Shown piece after piece: positions 44,839-54,162 of a DNA stretch of 64,000 bases; within the stretch, counting starts at the first letter, position 1; the number at the start of each line of letters is the position of its first letter. The DNA lies in the NCBI RefSeq assembly GCF_020386615.1, contig NZ_CP077769.1:682001-746000 (forward strand), in the 5' to 3' direction. Source of the stretch: Chitinophaga pendula. GTDB taxonomy: Bacteria; Bacteroidota; Bacteroidia; Chitinophagales; Chitinophagaceae. Both the position numbers and the translations under genes were made by a program. The notes beneath the pieces were generated by a model. It searched no databases, was not told the origin of the DNA, and saw only the letters and a list, made by a program, of their open reading frames with translations.

Positions 44839-44870
44839 CTTGACCAACATCCCGCCTTTTACTAAATTTG
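44839..44870 (+). promoter_or_regulatory. Bacteroidota promoter of the ArsR gene
   Basis: CTTG at 44839-44842 and TAAATTTG at 44863-44870, 20 bases apart, fit the -33/-7 promoter form TTTG - TAnnTTTG. The predicted transcript would start about 14 bases before ATG 44891, which supports that start codon. Confidence 0.6.
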
Positions 44871-44890
44871 TAACCAAAAGGTTGCCTTAT

Positions 44891-45226
44891 ATGAACACAT
44901 TAAGAAGAGACGTTTTCCAGGCCATCGCCGACCCAACAAGACGGGAAATCATTCACCTCCTCGCCGAAAGACCCCTCAACCTCAACGCCGTAGCAGAAAA
45001 CTTCGATATCAGCCGACCCGCCATATCCAAACATATTAAAATACTCACCCAATGCGGCCTCATTACCATCCGCCAGCAAGGTCGCGAACGCGTCTGCCAG
45101 GCCAACCTCGCCCAACTAAAACAAGTGTCCGACTGGGCCAGCCAATACAAAACATTCTGGACCCAAAAACTCGATGCACTCGAAAACTTCCTGACCAAAG
45201 AGCAGAAACAGAAAAAGAAACCCTGA
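44891..45226 (+). CDS. ArsR-family transcriptional regulator
   Basis: 111 residues from ATG 44891; the frame is open upstream to 44780 but that part precedes the promoter. N-terminus DVFQAIADPTRREIIHLLAE is the ArsR/SdpR-type start, then the recognition helix FDISRPAISKHIKILTQCGL (20 residues) and wing RQQGRERVCQAN. The C-terminus (SQYKTFWTQKLDALENFL) matches the SdpR-like group that is often paired with an SRPBCC/AHSA1 gene; none follows here. It is expected to be a cytosolic DNA-binding dimer. The signal is unknown. Confidence 0.92.
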   Translation: MNTLRRDVFQAIADPTRREIIHLLAERPLNLNAVAENFDISRPAISKHIKILTQCGLITIRQQGRERVCQANLAQLKQVSDWASQYKTFWTQKLDALENFLTKEQKQKKKP

Positions 45227-45277
45227 TCATAAGATCCGCCGCCATTTACGTATATTTAAGATATAATACCCATTCCC

Positions 45278-46053
45278 ATGGCAAAACAACGCGGGCCTAT
45301 AACCTTCTCCGGAAATCTGTACGACGTCATCGGCTATCGCCGTAATGGCAAATTCTTTGCACGCAGTCGGCCAACCGCTGTTCGGCAAACCCGTGCTACC
45401 CGCAAAGCAGCGCAATCCTTCGGCGCCGCCAGCCGTAAAGGTCGCCTCATCCGGCATACACTCTTGCCTTTACTCGACCTCCCCTATGATGGCTCCCTCG
45501 TTAATCGCCTCAATAAAGCCCTCATAACAGCAGACCACACTAATACCATCCCCTGCTGCAATGGCAACTCAATAAATACAACTCCCTGCAGAAATTCCTT
45601 ACCATCCCAGCCTCCTGCAATCTTACTGGGATAATTCATATACCCGCCCAAAAATGGCAGCCACTCGATAATATCTCACACCTGGAAATTAAACTGGTCG
45701 CCGTAAAGATGGACCTGTCTACACAAAAAATACTGGCCGTACAAACCTTCCGGCAACTTGCCGACTACGACACACCATTCCCCGGGTTGAACTGGGAACC
45801 ACAGTTGCCGGACAAAGGCACACTCCTCGTCACCTTGCAAATACGAGCTTGTAAAAACGGACTAATTGCCAACGGAAGACTCCATATTGCCGCAGATATC
45901 CTGACAATGGTAACCCCTCTTACAAAACGACGTAGTAAAGTCATCCGGCACAGACAACAATTACAATTACGTCGCCTGTTACCCTTTTCGATACCGCCAG
46001 GAAATATTATGTACCGTCCCGTATCGATAGCGCTGCCTGTTTACAAAGAATGA
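45278..46053 (+). pseudogene. Frameshifted gene of an uncharacterised Bacteroidota family
   Basis: The frame from ATG 45278 (MAKQRGPITFSGNLYDVIGY) has the start typical of small uncharacterised Bacteroidota proteins of form MAKQ-x-G-x-I-x-F-x-G. It runs well to about residue 92 (CCC at 45551-45553) and then decays into a Ser/Pro/Cys-rich tail that stops at 45634. From CTG at 45553 the -1 frame continues sensibly (LLQWQLNKYNSLQKFLTIPA, then LEIKLVAVKMDLSTQKILAV) and runs open to the stop at 46053. Restoring one C in the C4 run at 45550-45553 gives a 258-residue protein. It is a true frameshift, a sequencing slip in a C run, or a programmed -1 shift; no canonical slippery heptamer is seen. Confidence 0.75.
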
Positions 46054-46433
46054 CATCCCAAATAAAAAGAATAAAGCAAAATACAAAAACCTGTACCGGC
46101 AATCTATAAGACTGTAGGAACGGTTATGCCCATCAATGAAATGATGCCCGCCGAAAGCCTGAAACAGGAGTGTAGAAATACAGATTACACTCCTGTATAC
46201 CCACAGATATCTTCGTTATTACCACTTTTTTTACCGTATGCAGTACTCGAAATTCCTGTAACCTCCCATTACATCAAGTCCACCTTTAGAGCACTTCCTG
46301 CATAATAATCGTATAGTTTTAGTATAGTCACGGGGTACCCAAAACAGTATCTCCTCCTCATTTGCCCATATCCCCGATCCGCCTTACCTTGCACTTGGGT
46401 AATATCGCCCGCGTATCGTGAAGCGCCCGTACC
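46054..46433. other. Non-coding gap with one stable hairpin
   Basis: No gene is recognised. It contains a perfect 11-bp hairpin at 46164-46196. The 3' part probably holds the promoter for the hydrolase gene at 46434; no exact TAnnTTTG box is visible. Confidence 0.45.
46164..46196. other. Stable hairpin
   Basis: ACAGGAGTGTA (46164-46174) pairs perfectly with TACACTCCTGT (46186-46196) around an 11-base loop. It is 110 bases after the frameshifted gene and has no T run on either side. Confidence 0.5.
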
Positions 46434-47399
46434 ATGCCGGTTATTGAAGTATCAGATTATAAAGCACCACGGTGGATGAAAAACCGCCACCTGCTTACCA
46501 TATATCCTTCTCTCTTCCGGAAGATCAAAGCGGCTGGATATACCCGCGAACGCATGACCACCAGCGACGGCGATTTCGTCGATCTCGATTTCAGCAGGGT
46601 AGGAGCCGACCGCATCGTCATCATCCTCCACGGCCTCGAAGGTAACGCCAGTAGAAAATATGTATTGGGTATGGTCAACGTCTTCAACCGCGGCCACTAC
46701 GATACCGTCTCCATGAATTTCCGCGGCTGCAGCGGCGAACCCAATATGCTCCTGCGTTTCTACCATAGCGGCGACACAGCCGATCTCCACCAGGTCGTGC
46801 AATACATCGCCGCCGCCGGCAAATACAAGGCAATCCACATCGTCGGATTCTCCCTGGGGGGAAACGTAACATTGAAATATATAGGAGAACAAAGCCATAA
46901 CATCCACCCAATGGTGAAGTCCGCTGTCGCAATCTCCGTACCCTGCGACCTGAAAGATAGTTCCATACAACTGGAAAAACCACACAATGTCATCTACATG
47001 AAACGGTTCATCCGCGACCTCGGACAAAAACTCCTCCTCAAACAACATCGTTTCCCGGGGCAGATTTCCCTGGATGGATACAATACCGTCAAAACCTTCC
47101 GCCAGTTCGACGATCGCTACACCGCACCCCTGCACGGATTCCCCGATGCAGAAGAATATTGGCGGCTGTCCAGCGCTAAACCACACCTGGCACAGATACG
47201 CATCCCAACCCTACTCATCAATGCCCTCGACGATCCCTTCCTCGGTCCCGGCTCTTTCCCCTACGAAATAGCCCGCCAAAATCCCCACCTCTTCCTCGAA
47301 ACACCCCATTACGGCGGACATGTAGGATTCGTCAACTTCCGCGACACCGACTATTGGTCAGAAAAACGCGCTTTCCGCTTTATTCAGGAACAACAATAA
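46434..47399 (+). CDS. YheT-family alpha/beta hydrolase
   Basis: 321 residues, cytosolic. Family start PRWMKNRHLLTIYPSLFRK, oxyanion region IILHGLEGNASRKY, and NFRGCSGEPN. The catalytic triad is visible: nucleophile Ser140 in GFSLGGN, acid Asp266/267 in NALDDPF, and His296 in YGGHVGF. YheT (COG0429) proteins are carboxyl-ester hydrolases of unclear physiological substrate. The length fits. The stop codon is 74 bases from the heme oxygenase start, with a promoter between them, so it is probably a separate unit. Confidence 0.93.
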   Translation: MPVIEVSDYKAPRWMKNRHLLTIYPSLFRKIKAAGYTRERMTTSDGDFVDLDFSRVGADRIVIILHGLEGNASRKYVLGMVNVFNRGHYDTVSMNFRGCSGEPNMLLRFYHSGDTADLHQVVQYIAAAGKYKAIHIVGFSLGGNVTLKYIGEQSHNIHPMVKSAVAISVPCDLKDSSIQLEKPHNVIYMKRFIRDLGQKLLLKQHRFPGQISLDGYNTVKTFRQFDDRYTAPLHGFPDAEEYWRLSSAKPHLAQIRIPTLLINALDDPFLGPGSFPYEIARQNPHLFLETPHYGGHVGFVNFRDTDYWSEKRAFRFIQEQQ

Positions 47400-47423
47400 T
47401 ATTACCTGGATGTGTTGAGCGGC

Positions 47424-47453
47424 TTGTTTGCCACGCGCTTTTGTTTATTTTTG
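47424..47453 (+). promoter_or_regulatory. Bacteroidota promoter of the phytochrome operon
   Basis: TTG at 47424-47426 (with an overlapping TTTG at 47427-47430) and TATTTTTG at 47446-47453 fit the -33/-7 consensus, 19 bases apart. The transcript would begin about 47460, just upstream of the heme oxygenase reading frame. Confidence 0.55.
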
Positions 47454-47473
47454 CCTGATCTATCACCTCGCTT

Positions 47474-48133
47474 TTGAGTTTTTTACTGCATGCAGGTACT
47501 GCCCAAAAGGGGCTGAAGAAGCGACTAATACACCTCGTTTTGACAGAATATAGCTTTTCAGACCATATAAAGGAATTCACCAAAAAAGAGCACCAGGAAC
47601 TGGAAAAAGAACTGGTCATACAGATTAAAAGTATTCGGAATATCGATGAATACATCCAGCTACTAGGCCTGTTCTATCATTACTACACACCCATAGAACA
47701 ACTGCTGGAAAAATGGCTGGCCAACGACGAGCGGATACCCGACTATGCCCAACGCCGCAAATCCGCCGCCATACTCAACGATATCAACGCCTGCGGATAC
47801 ACCCTGCCGGTAATAGGCCACTCACCACCCATCCCCGCCATCGATAGCTTCGCTGCGGCCATCGGCGCAGCATACGTCATGGAAGGCTCTACATTGGGAG
47901 GTACGATTATTGCAAAGATGATCAGCACACAACTGGATATACCAGCAACAAAAGGCTTCTCCTTCTTCAACGGTTATGGCGACGCCACCAGGGCCATGTG
48001 GGAACGCTTCCGCGCTTACCTCAACGCGCTGGCCACCACTACAGAACAGGAAAACGCTGCTGCAACAGCCAGAAACACTTTTGTTAACTTTAAGATTTGG
48101 GCTAACTCATATGGACCAGTTTTCAAAATATGA
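47474..48133 (+). CDS. bphO: Bacterial heme oxygenase supplying biliverdin to the phytochrome
   Basis: 219 residues from TTG 47474; no ATG is available, and another TTG at 47540 gives a shorter form without the first 22 residues. The proximal heme ligand would be His40 in TKKEHQELEKEL. The distal helix with its glycine hinge reads YVMEGSTLGGTIIAKMI. The helical all-alpha fold and length match BphO-type enzymes. It opens heme to biliverdin, the chromophore of bacteriophytochromes. The last 23 bases overlap the phytochrome gene, which ties production of chromophore and apoprotein together. Confidence 0.88.
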   Translation: MSFLLHAGTAQKGLKKRLIHLVLTEYSFSDHIKEFTKKEHQELEKELVIQIKSIRNIDEYIQLLGLFYHYYTPIEQLLEKWLANDERIPDYAQRRKSAAILNDINACGYTLPVIGHSPPIPAIDSFAAAIGAAYVMEGSTLGGTIIAKMISTQLDIPATKGFSFFNGYGDATRAMWERFRAYLNALATTTEQENAAATARNTFVNFKIWANSYGPVFKI

Positions 48134-49625
48134 CTCCGCTTTCTGCGGTAACATCCCCATCCATATCATCAACACCGTGCAGGAATATGGCGCACTAGTA
48201 GTATTGGATAGGCCCGCATTACATATCCGGCAAGTCAGCGAAAACGTCAGTAGTATTTTTGGGAAAGATGTTAAGGAGTTGATAAATAAATCATTACAGG
48301 AGTTAATCCGCCCGGAAGATAATGACCTGCTTATCAGCATCATAGACAAAAATGACAGCGAAGAACAGATCCTCATCTGGCAACTCAATAACAACCGCCA
48401 CTACGTCAACATCCACGTAAAAGAAAATATGGTGCTGGCAGAGATCAACCTGCAACCGCTTAAAGCAGGCCAACAGGACACATTCACCAGCCAGTACCAG
48501 GATATAAGATCCTCCATCGCAGCCATCGAAAAGGCAGAAGACCTCTCCGCCGCCTGCGAGATAGCCGCCCGCGAACTCAAACGCATCAGCGGATTCGATA
48601 AAGTAATGATCTATGCTTTCGATAAAGACTGGAACGGAAACGTCCTCGCCGAAGCCATGGAACCCGATATGGAATCATATATCGGTTTCACATTCCCCGC
48701 GTCCGATATCCCCAAACCAGCCAGAGACCTCTATCTCCGGAACGCATACCGATTCATCCCCGACAGGGAGTTCAAACCCATGAAACTATACCCTGTCATC
48801 AATCCCATCTCAGGATCCTTCCTCGATATGTCCACCTGCAACGTCAGAGCCGTCGCAGCCGTCCATATCGAATACCTGAAAAACATGCACGTCATGGCCA
48901 GCATGTCCGTACGCATCATCCGCGATAACGCCCTCTGGGGGCTCATCGCCTGCCACCATAAAACAGCCCGCCAGGTCGATCAGCAACTGTGCGCAGTCCT
49001 GGAACTCCTGTCCTCTGTAATATCTTCCAAGATCAGCTCGCTCGAACATGGCGCCTATCACAATGTCAACACTCGGCTGAAATCAGTATATACCGAACTC
49101 ATGGAAAGCATCTACCAGGGCGGACGCCTCGAAGATAGCCTCCTGGCCGATGGCGCCGGCGTCAGAACACTACTCGGTGCCTCCGGCGTCGCCATCACCT
49201 ATCGCAAAAAATTAATCACCGCCGGCGAAATGCCCGACAAACAAACCATCGAAGACCTCATCCTCTGGCTACACCTCAAACAATTACGGAAAGTATTCTC
49301 CACCGATGCACTACCTTCCGTTTTCGACCTGGACGAAAAATTCAGAGAAATAGCCAGCGGACTACTTGTCATACCCATACACAGCGCCCAGGATGAATAT
49401 ATCATCGTTTTCCGGCCCGAATATATCCGCACCACCAACTGGGGAGGAAACCCCGAAGAAAGGATACGGTTCGAAGAAAACCAACAAATATACCATCCCA
49501 GACACTCATTCAAACTATGGCAGGAACAGGTAAGAGGATACTCCAAACCCTGGCTGCAAGACGAAATATTGATCGCAGAAAATTTACGCAGCTTTATCTT
49601 CGAACTATTGTCACCCGATAGATAG
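48111..49625 (+). CDS. bphP: Bacteriophytochrome photosensory core (PAS-GAF-PHY) without output domain
   Basis: 504 residues from ATG 48111 inside the end of bphO; the open frame upstream to 47976 belongs to bphO territory. PAS domain with the biliverdin-attachment Cys12 (SAFCGNIPIHI). GAF domain with D199 in FPASDIP, H252 in VHIEYLKNM and H282 in ACHH; the spacing 199-252-282 equals that of D207-H260-H290 in the Deinococcus phytochrome. The PHY tongue has WGGNP and PRHSF (R464). The protein ends just after PHY: no histidine kinase or other output follows. It should switch between red and far-red states and act on another protein, most likely the kinase encoded next. Confidence 0.93.
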   Translation: MDQFSKYDSAFCGNIPIHIINTVQEYGALVVLDRPALHIRQVSENVSSIFGKDVKELINKSLQELIRPEDNDLLISIIDKNDSEEQILIWQLNNNRHYVNIHVKENMVLAEINLQPLKAGQQDTFTSQYQDIRSSIAAIEKAEDLSAACEIAARELKRISGFDKVMIYAFDKDWNGNVLAEAMEPDMESYIGFTFPASDIPKPARDLYLRNAYRFIPDREFKPMKLYPVINPISGSFLDMSTCNVRAVAAVHIEYLKNMHVMASMSVRIIRDNALWGLIACHHKTARQVDQQLCAVLELLSSVISSKISSLEHGAYHNVNTRLKSVYTELMESIYQGGRLEDSLLADGAGVRTLLGASGVAITYRKKLITAGEMPDKQTIEDLILWLHLKQLRKVFSTDALPSVFDLDEKFREIASGLLVIPIHSAQDEYIIVFRPEYIRTTNWGGNPEERIRFEENQQIYHPRHSFKLWQEQVRGYSKPWLQDEILIAENLRSFIFELLSPDR

Positions 49626-49645
49626 CTGCCTGTTAAACCGGATAT

Positions 49646-52600
49646 ATGAAACGAATGCAGCAACATTACGTAGTAGCCCTCGGAGCATCAGCAGGAGGCC
49701 TGGAAGCTATCCAGGAATTCTTCGACCACATGCCCCGCACAGCAAACCTGTCCTTCGTCATCATACAACACCTCTCCCCGGACTTTAAAAGCCTGCTCGT
49801 AGAACTCGTCGGCAGACATACCCACATGAAAGTAGTCGAAGCCGCCCACCAACATCCCGTGGCCAAAAACTGCATTTATGTAATACCCAATAATAAATTG
49901 ATCCGCATCCAGCGCAATAAACTGGTGCTCGCCGATAAATCAGCAGAAAAAGTACCCAACAATGCCATCGATGTCTTCCTCCACTCCCTCGCAATGGACA
50001 AAAAGGAAAAAGCCATCGCCGTCATCCTCTCCGGTACCGGCACCGATGGCACCAAAGGCATCGTCACCGTCAAAGAACAGGGAGGAATGGTACTCGTACA
50101 GGAACCCAGAACCGCCAAATTCGATGGAATGCCCAACAGCGCCATCCAATCCGGATACGTCGACTTGGTCGCCCCTTCCTCCAACTTGCCATCCGCCATC
50201 CTTCAATACATACAACAAATAGATAGGACCATAGACGAACATATCAACATAGACGAAAAAATACTGACCAAAGTATTTGACCTCATCCGCCAATACGCTG
50301 GCCAGGAATTCTACTACTATAAAACACCTACCGTACTACGACGCATCAGCCGCCGTATGATACAGGGCGACTTCTCCGATCCGAAAACATATGTAGAACA
50401 CCTCGAATCAAATCCCGAAGAGTGTAAAGAACTGGCTCGCGACTTCCTCATCAACGTCACCCGCTTCTTTCGCGACCCGGAAGCATTCGATATCATCAAA
50501 GAACAAGTACTGAGAGAAGTAATCGCCAACAAAGAACCAGAAGAACAGATCAAAATATGGGTCGCCGCCTGCAGCACCGGCGAAGAAGCATACTCCATCG
50601 CCATCGCCGTCGATGAAATGCTCGAAGAAATGGACCACCAGCGCGAAGTCAAAATATTCGCAACAGATATCGAAGCCTCTAACCTCGAGATCGCAATGAC
50701 AGGTACCTACCCACAGGGTATCGAACGCGATGTCTCCGAAGAAAGACGCAACAAATACTTCTCCCGAAAAGGACGAACATACACCATCATCCCCCGCTTG
50801 CGGAAACAGATCGTATTCGCCCGCCACGATATCATCAAAGACCCGCCGTTCATAAAGAACGACCTCGTCAGCTGCCGGAACATGCTCATATACATGAATG
50901 CCGTACTGCAAGAACGCATATACGCCACCCTCCAGTTCTCCGTCAACAAACAAGGATTCCTGTTCCTCGGCCCAAGCGAAAATCCAACCTTCCTCAAAGG
51001 TTCCATGCAGCAGATCAATGCCAAATGGAAAATATTCCGCAAACTGGCCGATGGCAAAGCACGCCTCTATATGGGCAACAGCTTTACCACACCGTCCAAA
51101 CACACCCGCGAAACCGAAACAGTACTCACCACCACCCGCAACTTCGAAAGCAAAAGCCAGCGAGCCCTCTGGGACGACCTCAGAGATACCCTCACCGAAG
51201 ACCTCGGAATGCTGGCACTCTATATAGACCGTAACTTCGAGATCAGAGAAACATTGGGCAACTATGACCAGCTACTGTCATTACCCAAAAAAAATCTCAA
51301 CCTCAGCCTACTACGAATGCTGCCACCAGAACTCTCCGTCATCTTTAACAAAGAAATCCGGAAAGCCTGGAAACAACAGGAGAAAATTACCCTCCGCAAT
51401 ATCATCTTCGGAAAAGATGGCCACCAGCAAAGCATACACGTCGTCATCAACCCCGATGCCCGCAAAAACGAACAGGAATATACCCTCGTCGTTATCAGCA
51501 AAAACGGCGCCGCCACCGTCGAAAAAAATATCATCGCTACCACCGCCGCCAACAACGAAGAGATAGATGGAGACTACCTGCAAAGCCTCGAAGCAGAACT
51601 CGCAGAAGTAAGAGGTAACCTCCAGATCGCCATCGAAGACCTGGAAACAGCCAACGAAGAACTGCAAAGCTCCAACGAAGAACTACTCTCTTCCAATGAA
51701 GAACTGCAAAGCTCCAACGAAGAGCTCCAGTCCCTCAACGAAGAACTGTATACCCTCAATACCGAACACCAGCTCAAAATAAAAGAACTGGTAGAACTCA
51801 ACGATGACCTGAACAACTACTTCAGAAGCACAGACATCGCGCAGATATTCCTCGACGAACAACTCAATATCCGCAAGTTCAACCCGGCCTCCGTACGCAT
51901 GATCAATTTCATCGAAAGTGACCTCGGCAGACCCATCACACACATCTCCAATAATATCCGGTACGATCACCTCGTTCAGGATATAGAACAGGTACAACGC
52001 TCCCGCTCCGTCATCGAAAAAGAAGTACAACAGTATCAGGGACAAAACCTCCTGATGCGCATCATGCCGTACCTCACCAAAAACGGCAGGTCAAGTGGCG
52101 TGATCATCACCTTCGTAGATATCTCTACCATCACCAATCTCAATAATATTATCCGCAGCGTGTTCAACGCCAGCCGCGGTGCCATTATCGCCATGCGCCC
52201 CCTGACCGAAGACAATGGACGTATCCAGGACTTCCTAATCATCACCGGCAACAAAGCCATGCAGGATATATTCGTAGAAGGTGAATACCCGCTGGCCGGC
52301 AAAACGCTCCGGAATACCGTACCCTTACTGGCTACACCGGAACTCCTGGAAGAATATTACGCCGTCATAAAAGAAAATGAACCTATCAATAAAGACATCT
52401 ATATCGCAGAAAAAAATAGCTGGTTCGAACTCATCGCCGTCCGTATGCCCGATGGCCTCGTCGCCACCTTCACCGATATCACAGATAAAAAGAACGCAGA
52501 TCAACGCATCCGCAAAAGCTATAGCGAACTCAACGAGGTAAAAGAAAACCTCAAAAAACTCAACGCCGAACTCGAAAATATCGTCCGCAACCGCACCAGA

Positions 52601-54157
52601 GAACTGTCATTCAGTGAAGAAAGATTCCGCCTCGTCGCCCGGGCCACCAACGACACCCTCTGGGACTGGGACCTCGCCAACAACACCGTCTGGTGGAGCG
52701 ACTCCTTCGCCAAAATGTTCGGCTACCACCAACAGGATATGAGCCGCAACGAATGGGCAGAAAGATTACACCCCGGCGACCGCCGGCAGGTACTCGATAG
52801 TATCCACGCAGCTATCAATGATAGCAATCACCAATGGAGCCGGGAATACCGCTGGAGAAAAGCCGATGGCGTTTACGCCAATATACTCGACCGCGGATAT
52901 ATCCTGCATAACGAATTCGGCGTACCCTATCGCATGCTCGGCTCCATGCTCGACCTGACCGCCCTCAAACAAGCCGAAAAAGCCATCGCCAGCAACATCG
53001 CCGAAAAGAAATTCCTGGCCGAATCAATGCCCCTCATCGTATGGACCGCCAACGAAGAAGGTAACGTTGACTTCGTCAACCGCCAGTTCGAATACTATAC
53101 CGGCATGCAACACGATGAAGCCCTCGGAACCGGCTGGCAACAAACCATACACCCCGGCGATCTGCCCTTGCTCCTCCGCACCTGGAAAGCCGCCGCACAA
53201 AGCCAACAAGACTTTAACTGCGATATCCGCATGCGCATCTCCAGTAGAGATTACCGCTGGAACCGCCTCAGCGCCAAAGCACGAAAAGACGACAAAGGAC
53301 ACCTCATCAGCTGGGTCATCACCAACCTCGACGTACACGACCAACGCGTCATGAACGCCGTACTGGAAGAAAAAGTAGAAGAAAGGACCCGCCAGCTCCA
53401 ACAAACCAATCGCGAACTGGAATCCAGCAACTACGACCTCCAGCTCTTCGCATCCGTCGCTTCCCACGACCTCCAAGAACCCTTGCGCAAGATCCACATG
53501 TTCTCTAAAATGGTCAAAGATCGACATGCCAAAGACCTCTCCGAAGATGCCCTCGTATACCTCCATAAAATCATGCAGTCCGCCAACCGCATGAAATCAC
53601 TGGTCATTAACATCCTCGACTTCTCCAAACTCTCCGCCGCTCACGCCGGCGGATTCGAAAAAACCGATATCGCAGAAGTCCTCCAGGAAGTATGCGAAGA
53701 CTTCGAAGTCATCATAAAAGAGAAAAAAGCCACCTTTGTTGTGGAAAATATTCCACAAATATCGGCCAACAGATCTCAGATCAAACAGGTATTCCAAAAC
53801 CTCATCGCTAACTCCCTGAAGTTTACCCGCACCGATACCGAACCCGTCATTCATATACGAGCATGGCGGGTTTCAGCTCCCTCATTCGATGCCCCCCAGA
53901 CCCCCAATGGCGACTGGTGTTGCATTACCATTCACGATAATGGAATAGGCTTTGATGATCAGTTTAAGACCAAGATTTTTGACCTGTTCCAACGTCTTAA
54001 CTCAAAGGATAAATTTGAAGGCACCGGAATCGGCCTCGCTATTATCAAAAAAATAGTCGAGAAACATAACGGATCGATCACCGCAGAAAGTAAAGAAGGA
54101 GAAGGAGCTACCTTTAAAATATTGCTACCCTTGGAACAGGATAGTGAAAACAAGTAA
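49646..54157 (+). CDS. Giant CheB-CheR-PAS-histidine kinase hybrid
   Basis: 1503 residues. CheB methylesterase domain (about 5-185) with a complete triad: Ser15 (GASAGG), His42 (IIQHLSPDF), Asp134 (GTDGTKG). CheR methyltransferase domain (about 210-465) with AACSTGEEAYSIAI and LVSCRNMLIYM. A coiled coil (about 645-720) of NEEL heptads leads to at least four PAS domains, then HisKA with His1274 (ASHDLQEPLRKI) and a HATPase domain (NSLKFTR, GIGFDD, GTGIGLAI). It has no receiver domain of its own and no phytochrome domain. It follows bphP by 20 bases and precedes a response regulator by 5. Hybrids of this kind are known but uncharacterised in function; no chemoreceptor gene lies in the window. 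Confidence 0.93.
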   Translation: MKRMQQHYVVALGASAGGLEAIQEFFDHMPRTANLSFVIIQHLSPDFKSLLVELVGRHTHMKVVEAAHQHPVAKNCIYVIPNNKLIRIQRNKLVLADKSAEKVPNNAIDVFLHSLAMDKKEKAIAVILSGTGTDGTKGIVTVKEQGGMVLVQEPRTAKFDGMPNSAIQSGYVDLVAPSSNLPSAILQYIQQIDRTIDEHINIDEKILTKVFDLIRQYAGQEFYYYKTPTVLRRISRRMIQGDFSDPKTYVEHLESNPEECKELARDFLINVTRFFRDPEAFDIIKEQVLREVIANKEPEEQIKIWVAACSTGEEAYSIAIAVDEMLEEMDHQREVKIFATDIEASNLEIAMTGTYPQGIERDVSEERRNKYFSRKGRTYTIIPRLRKQIVFARHDIIKDPPFIKNDLVSCRNMLIYMNAVLQERIYATLQFSVNKQGFLFLGPSENPTFLKGSMQQINAKWKIFRKLADGKARLYMGNSFTTPSKHTRETETVLTTTRNFESKSQRALWDDLRDTLTEDLGMLALYIDRNFEIRETLGNYDQLLSLPKKNLNLSLLRMLPPELSVIFNKEIRKAWKQQEKITLRNIIFGKDGHQQSIHVVINPDARKNEQEYTLVVISKNGAATVEKNIIATTAANNEEIDGDYLQSLEAELAEVRGNLQIAIEDLETANEELQSSNEELLSSNEELQSSNEELQSLNEELYTLNTEHQLKIKELVELNDDLNNYFRSTDIAQIFLDEQLNIRKFNPASVRMINFIESDLGRPITHISNNIRYDHLVQDIEQVQRSRSVIEKEVQQYQGQNLLMRIMPYLTKNGRSSGVIITFVDISTITNLNNIIRSVFNASRGAIIAMRPLTEDNGRIQDFLIITGNKAMQDIFVEGEYPLAGKTLRNTVPLLATPELLEEYYAVIKENEPINKDIYIAEKNSWFELIAVRMPDGLVATFTDITDKKNADQRIRKSYSELNEVKENLKKLNAELENIVRNRTRELSFSEERFRLVARATNDTLWDWDLANNTVWWSDSFAKMFGYHQQDMSRNEWAERLHPGDRRQVLDSIHAAINDSNHQWSREYRWRKADGVYANILDRGYILHNEFGVPYRMLGSMLDLTALKQAEKAIASNIAEKKFLAESMPLIVWTANEEGNVDFVNRQFEYYTGMQHDEALGTGWQQTIHPGDLPLLLRTWKAAAQSQQDFNCDIRMRISSRDYRWNRLSAKARKDDKGHLISWVITNLDVHDQRVMNAVLEEKVEERTRQLQQTNRELESSNYDLQLFASVASHDLQEPLRKIHMFSKMVKDRHAKDLSEDALVYLHKIMQSANRMKSLVINILDFSKLSAAHAGGFEKTDIAEVLQEVCEDFEVIIKEKKATFVVENIPQISANRSQIKQVFQNLIANSLKFTRTDTEPVIHIRAWRVSAPSFDAPQTPNGDWCCITIHDNGIGFDDQFKTKIFDLFQRLNSKDKFEGTGIGLAIIKKIVEKHNGSITAESKEGEGATFKILLPLEQDSENK
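51651..51760 (+). repeat. NEEL heptad repeat (coiled-coil coding)
   Basis: Five successive 21-base units encode NEELxSS/NEELxxL heptads, forming the signalling coiled coil between the CheR and PAS parts of the hybrid kinase. It is a protein-level repeat, common in CheB-CheR-PAS proteins. Confidence 0.8.
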
Positions 54158-54162
54158 TACCC

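Noticed and set aside
45278..45634. 118-residue protein as a complete gene
   Set aside because: The last 26 residues are Ser/Pro/Cys-rich noise, and the -1 frame continues with sensible protein sequence, so the 118-residue form is a frameshift product.
49940..50293. Open frames on the - strand under the CheB-CheR-kinase gene
   Set aside because: Several long antisense frames exist here, all explained by the biased codons of the sense gene.
51651..51760. Regular 21-base repeats, considered as a CRISPR-like or DNA-level tandem array
   Set aside because: The repeats are heptad codons of a coiled coil in a coding frame; no spacers exist.
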